Source: Macrothele yani (Eukaryota > Arthropoda > Arachnida > Araneae > Macrothelidae). From it: a stretch of 64,000 nt of DNA. The position numbers and the translations under genes are program-made. Shown here piece by piece: positions 62,020 to 64,000 of the stretch. The number at the start of each line of letters is the position of its first letter. The stretch's first letter is position 1. The stretch covers positions 15,415,921 through 15,479,920 of the forward strand of contig CM077005.1 in assembly GCA_039090855.1 (NCBI GenBank). Direction: 5' to 3'. Under the pieces are notes generated by a model that saw only the letters and a program-made list of their open reading frames with translations, was not told where the DNA came from and searched no databases.

Positions 62020-63580
62020 ATCATCATTGTCAACCATTATCAATCCACTGCTGGACGAAGGTCTCCCCAAGTTTCCTCCACAACGGTCTGTCTTGTGCCA
62101 GTCTCCTCCATGTCACCCCTGCATACTTTCGAATTTCATCCGCCCATCTCCTATGTGGTCTTCTTCTGGGTCTTTTCCTGTCCCTTGGAATCCAATCTAA
62201 AATTTCGGCTGTCCATCGATGATCTGTCCTTCTGGCAGTATGTCCAGCCCATTGCCATTTCAGGGATTTAACTCTGATCATGATGTCTTCCACTCTTGTC
62301 ATTTTTCGGATCCACGAGTTCCTCTTCTTATCTCTCCTGGTTACACCAAGCATGCACCTCTCCATGCTTCTTTGAGTTGTCTGCAGCCTTTGTATGTCTC
62401 TTTTAGTTAAGGTCCACGTCTCTGCACCATACGTAAGCACTGGAAGGATGCATTGATCAAACACTTTTCTTTTAAGACATAATGGCATATTGCTCTTGAA
62501 AATTATGCTGTTTCTTCCAAAAGCTCTCCAGGCAAGTTTTGTACGCCGATTAATTTCTTCATCAATGTGACCCTCACTTGATATCTGCTGTCCAAGATAA
62601 ACGTACGTGTCTGATATCTCCAGCTTTTCTCCATCAATCGATAAATCTTCATTTCTTGTAAAAGCATTGAACATCACTTTTGTCTTCTGAAAGTTCATTT
62701 TTAATCCCACTTCTTTACTCTTGTCAGCAAGTTCCTGGATCATACTCTGCAGCTCTGATGGGGTAGTTGCAAAAATGACTACGTCATCAGCAAAACGAAG
62801 GTGGGTTAGATAATCTCCATTAATCTTTATCCCCTTGTTTTCCCAGCTCAGCGACTGAAATACACCCTCCAATGTGGCATTAAAGAGCTTCGGAGATATG
62901 GTGTCACCTTGTCTCACTCCCTTTCCAATTTTTACGTGTGTTGTATTTTCAAACACCCTAATCTTTGCACTTGCATTTTCATAGATGTTATTAATAATAT
63001 TAATGTATGCATCTTCAATACCGCAGGTTTTCAGAGCCATTGTAACTGCTGATGGTTTCACCGAATCAAAGGCTTTTTCATAATCGATAAAAGCCATGCA
63101 CAATGGAAGTTCATATTCCCTCGCTCTTTCAATTAGTTCTCTCAGCACGTGGATATGATCTATTGTGCTGTAGCCACTCCTGAATCCAGCTTGTTCTCTC
63201 GGTTGAGCCATGTCTAGTGCTACCTTCAAGCGGTGTGAAAGAACTTTAGTGAAGATTTTATAAACTACTGATAGGAGGCTGATAGGTCTGTAGTTTCCGA
63301 GATCCTTAATGTCACCTTTCTTATGTAGCAGGATCATTGTAGCGGTGTTCCAATCCTCAGGAATCTTTCCTTCATTAAGGCATAGAGTGAAAATTTGGGC
63401 GAGTACTGTTTCGATTTCTCCACTTGCTTCTTGTATGATGTCTACAGTAATTCCATCTTCTCCTGGAGCTTTCCTCGCTTCATGTTCTTGATTGCATGTG
63501 CAACTTCTGCTGGAAGGACTGGAGGAACTCTGGTACTGGTATCTTTCATGATGTCTGGCCGCCCTTGGCTGCGACTATGT
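62020..63580 (-). mobile_element. RTE-type non-LTR retrotransposon, 5'-truncated, best-preserved copy
   Basis: The 3' end lies at about 62020 with a short (CAT/ATG) tail. Coding homology runs to about 63575, where the element is 5'-truncated (no endonuclease). Most of the RT ORF is intact, suggesting a comparatively recent insertion that could have been the source family of the tails at 1290, 25331 and 40903. Confidence 0.9.
62030..63337 (-). CDS. RTE reverse transcriptase, RT and C-terminal domain (5'-truncated)
   Basis: 435 codons open from the first ATG at 63337; the frame is open and recognisable further up to about 63476 (KAPGEDGITVDIIQEASGEI), beyond which a one-base deletion shifts it (LPAEVAHAIKNMKRGK in another frame). 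Motifs: NYRPISLLSVVYKIFTKVLS (about residues 15-34), EQAGFRSGYSTIDHI, FIDYEKAFDS (83-92), GVRQGDTISPKLFNATLEG (from 140), catalytic FADD (182-185), VGLKMNFQKTKVM, then a YLG segment and YGAETWTLTKRDIQRLQ. It ends VQQWIDNG. It would copy element RNA at nicked target DNA, but lacks its endonuclease domain. Confidence 0.92.
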   Translation of the reverse strand: MILLHKKGDIKDLGNYRPISLLSVVYKIFTKVLSHRLKVALDMAQPREQAGFRSGYSTIDHIHVLRELIERAREYELPLCMAFIDYEKAFDSVKPSAVTMALKTCGIEDAYINIINNIYENASAKIRVFENTTHVKIGKGVRQGDTISPKLFNATLEGVFQSLSWENKGIKINGDYLTHLRFADDVVIFATTPSELQSMIQELADKSKEVGLKMNFQKTKVMFNAFTRNEDLSIDGEKLEISDTYVYLGQQISSEGHIDEEINRRTKLAWRAFGRNSIIFKSNMPLCLKRKVFDQCILPVLTYGAETWTLTKRDIQRLQTTQRSMERCMLGVTRRDKKRNSWIRKMTRVEDIMIRVKSLKWQWAGHTARRTDHRWTAEILDWIPRDRKRPRRRPHRRWADEIRKYAGVTWRRLAQDRPLWRKLGETFVQQWIDNG

Positions 63581-64000
63581 ATTTAGAAAACGTTCATATC
63601 AGCACCCCAAAAAATACTTTTTCATATCTTTATTTCGGTAGAAAATTATCGAAGACAGATTTTTTTTTTTTTTTTTTTTTTAGTTTTCTGACAGATGTAA
63701 GAGCTGAAATGTATAAATCGTTGACCTGTATTTTGCACGAGGAGGAGAAAAATTCGGAAGTGTGACGAATATGCTGCCCTCTGTAGAACGTGAAGCGAAC
63801 TAATATTATTTTTTAAATATTTCATTATTTTAAACACAAAATTCTTTCCTTTTTTAGATCCTGAGTGTGTATAAAACAACTGCTCTGATTTTTTTCAGAG
63901 CACATCTATGTGTTGACTGTAGAAATAAATAAAAACTCATTAGTTACAGCGAAAAATCAAACTTCAGCATTTCTAAACAACCTACCAGCATCCGATTGTG
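63581..64000. other. Unassigned sequence to the right window edge
   Basis: A poly-T run at 63660-63682; otherwise nothing recognised. Confidence 0.4.

Overview
The window looks like repeat-dominated, AT-rich nuclear DNA from an animal, most likely an arthropod. The mix of elements points that way: RTE-type non-LTR retrotransposons with a simple-repeat tail, Tc1, mariner, DUF4817-type mariner, pogo, piggyBac and hAT DNA transposons, and tRNA-derived SINEs. Assignment below animal level is inference. I found no host protein-coding gene, no functional tRNA or rRNA gene and no bacterial-type feature. Almost every open frame with recognisable content is a piece of a transposable element, and nearly all of these are broken.

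Left part (1-20.5 kb): the 5' end of an RTE element runs off the left edge. Then come a 319-bp tRNA-SINE with a perfect 13-bp target duplication; a mariner with an internal hairpin; a hAT element (6586-8690) with a second hAT nested inside it; two very large inverted repeats; hAT-like elements at 13741-14370 and 16965-17829; and a decayed RTE copy split by a palindromic, tRNA-promoter-containing insert. Minisatellites of 32 and 51 bp lie at about 18.0 and 19.6 kb.

Middle part (20.5-43 kb): a mariner split by a SINE; further SINE copies; a satellite-like ~175-bp tandem; a hAT carrying a 120-bp captured segment that is also present 1 kb away; a hAT with an intact BED-finger ORF; a full-length Tc1; a piggyBac-type MITE carrying a nearly perfect 30-bp minisatellite; a Tc1 whose own transposase-coding segment has expanded into about 21 copies of 57 bp; a mariner; and a small pogo MITE.

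Right part (43-64 kb): a hAT-like element between two DUF4817-type mariner fragments; two Tc1-like elements with 36-residue catalytic spacing; a mariner containing a miniature LTR retrotransposon (TRIM) whose LTRs carry a tRNA-like Pol III promoter; a 2-kb pogo-like element filled by a 51-bp minisatellite; a foldback-like Tc1 composite; another Tc1; a 2.7-kb hAT containing a 26-bp minisatellite and a mariner; and the best-preserved coding region of the window, an RTE reverse transcriptase of 435 codons.

Two themes recur. First, insertions can be ordered by nesting (hAT in hAT, SINE in mariner, TRIM in mariner, mariner in hAT in RTE). Second, tandem arrays repeatedly lie inside transposons (hAT, piggyBac, Tc1, pogo), which suggests mobile elements seed minisatellites here. 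All identifications come from reading the sequence and from knowledge of the families; no searches were run.
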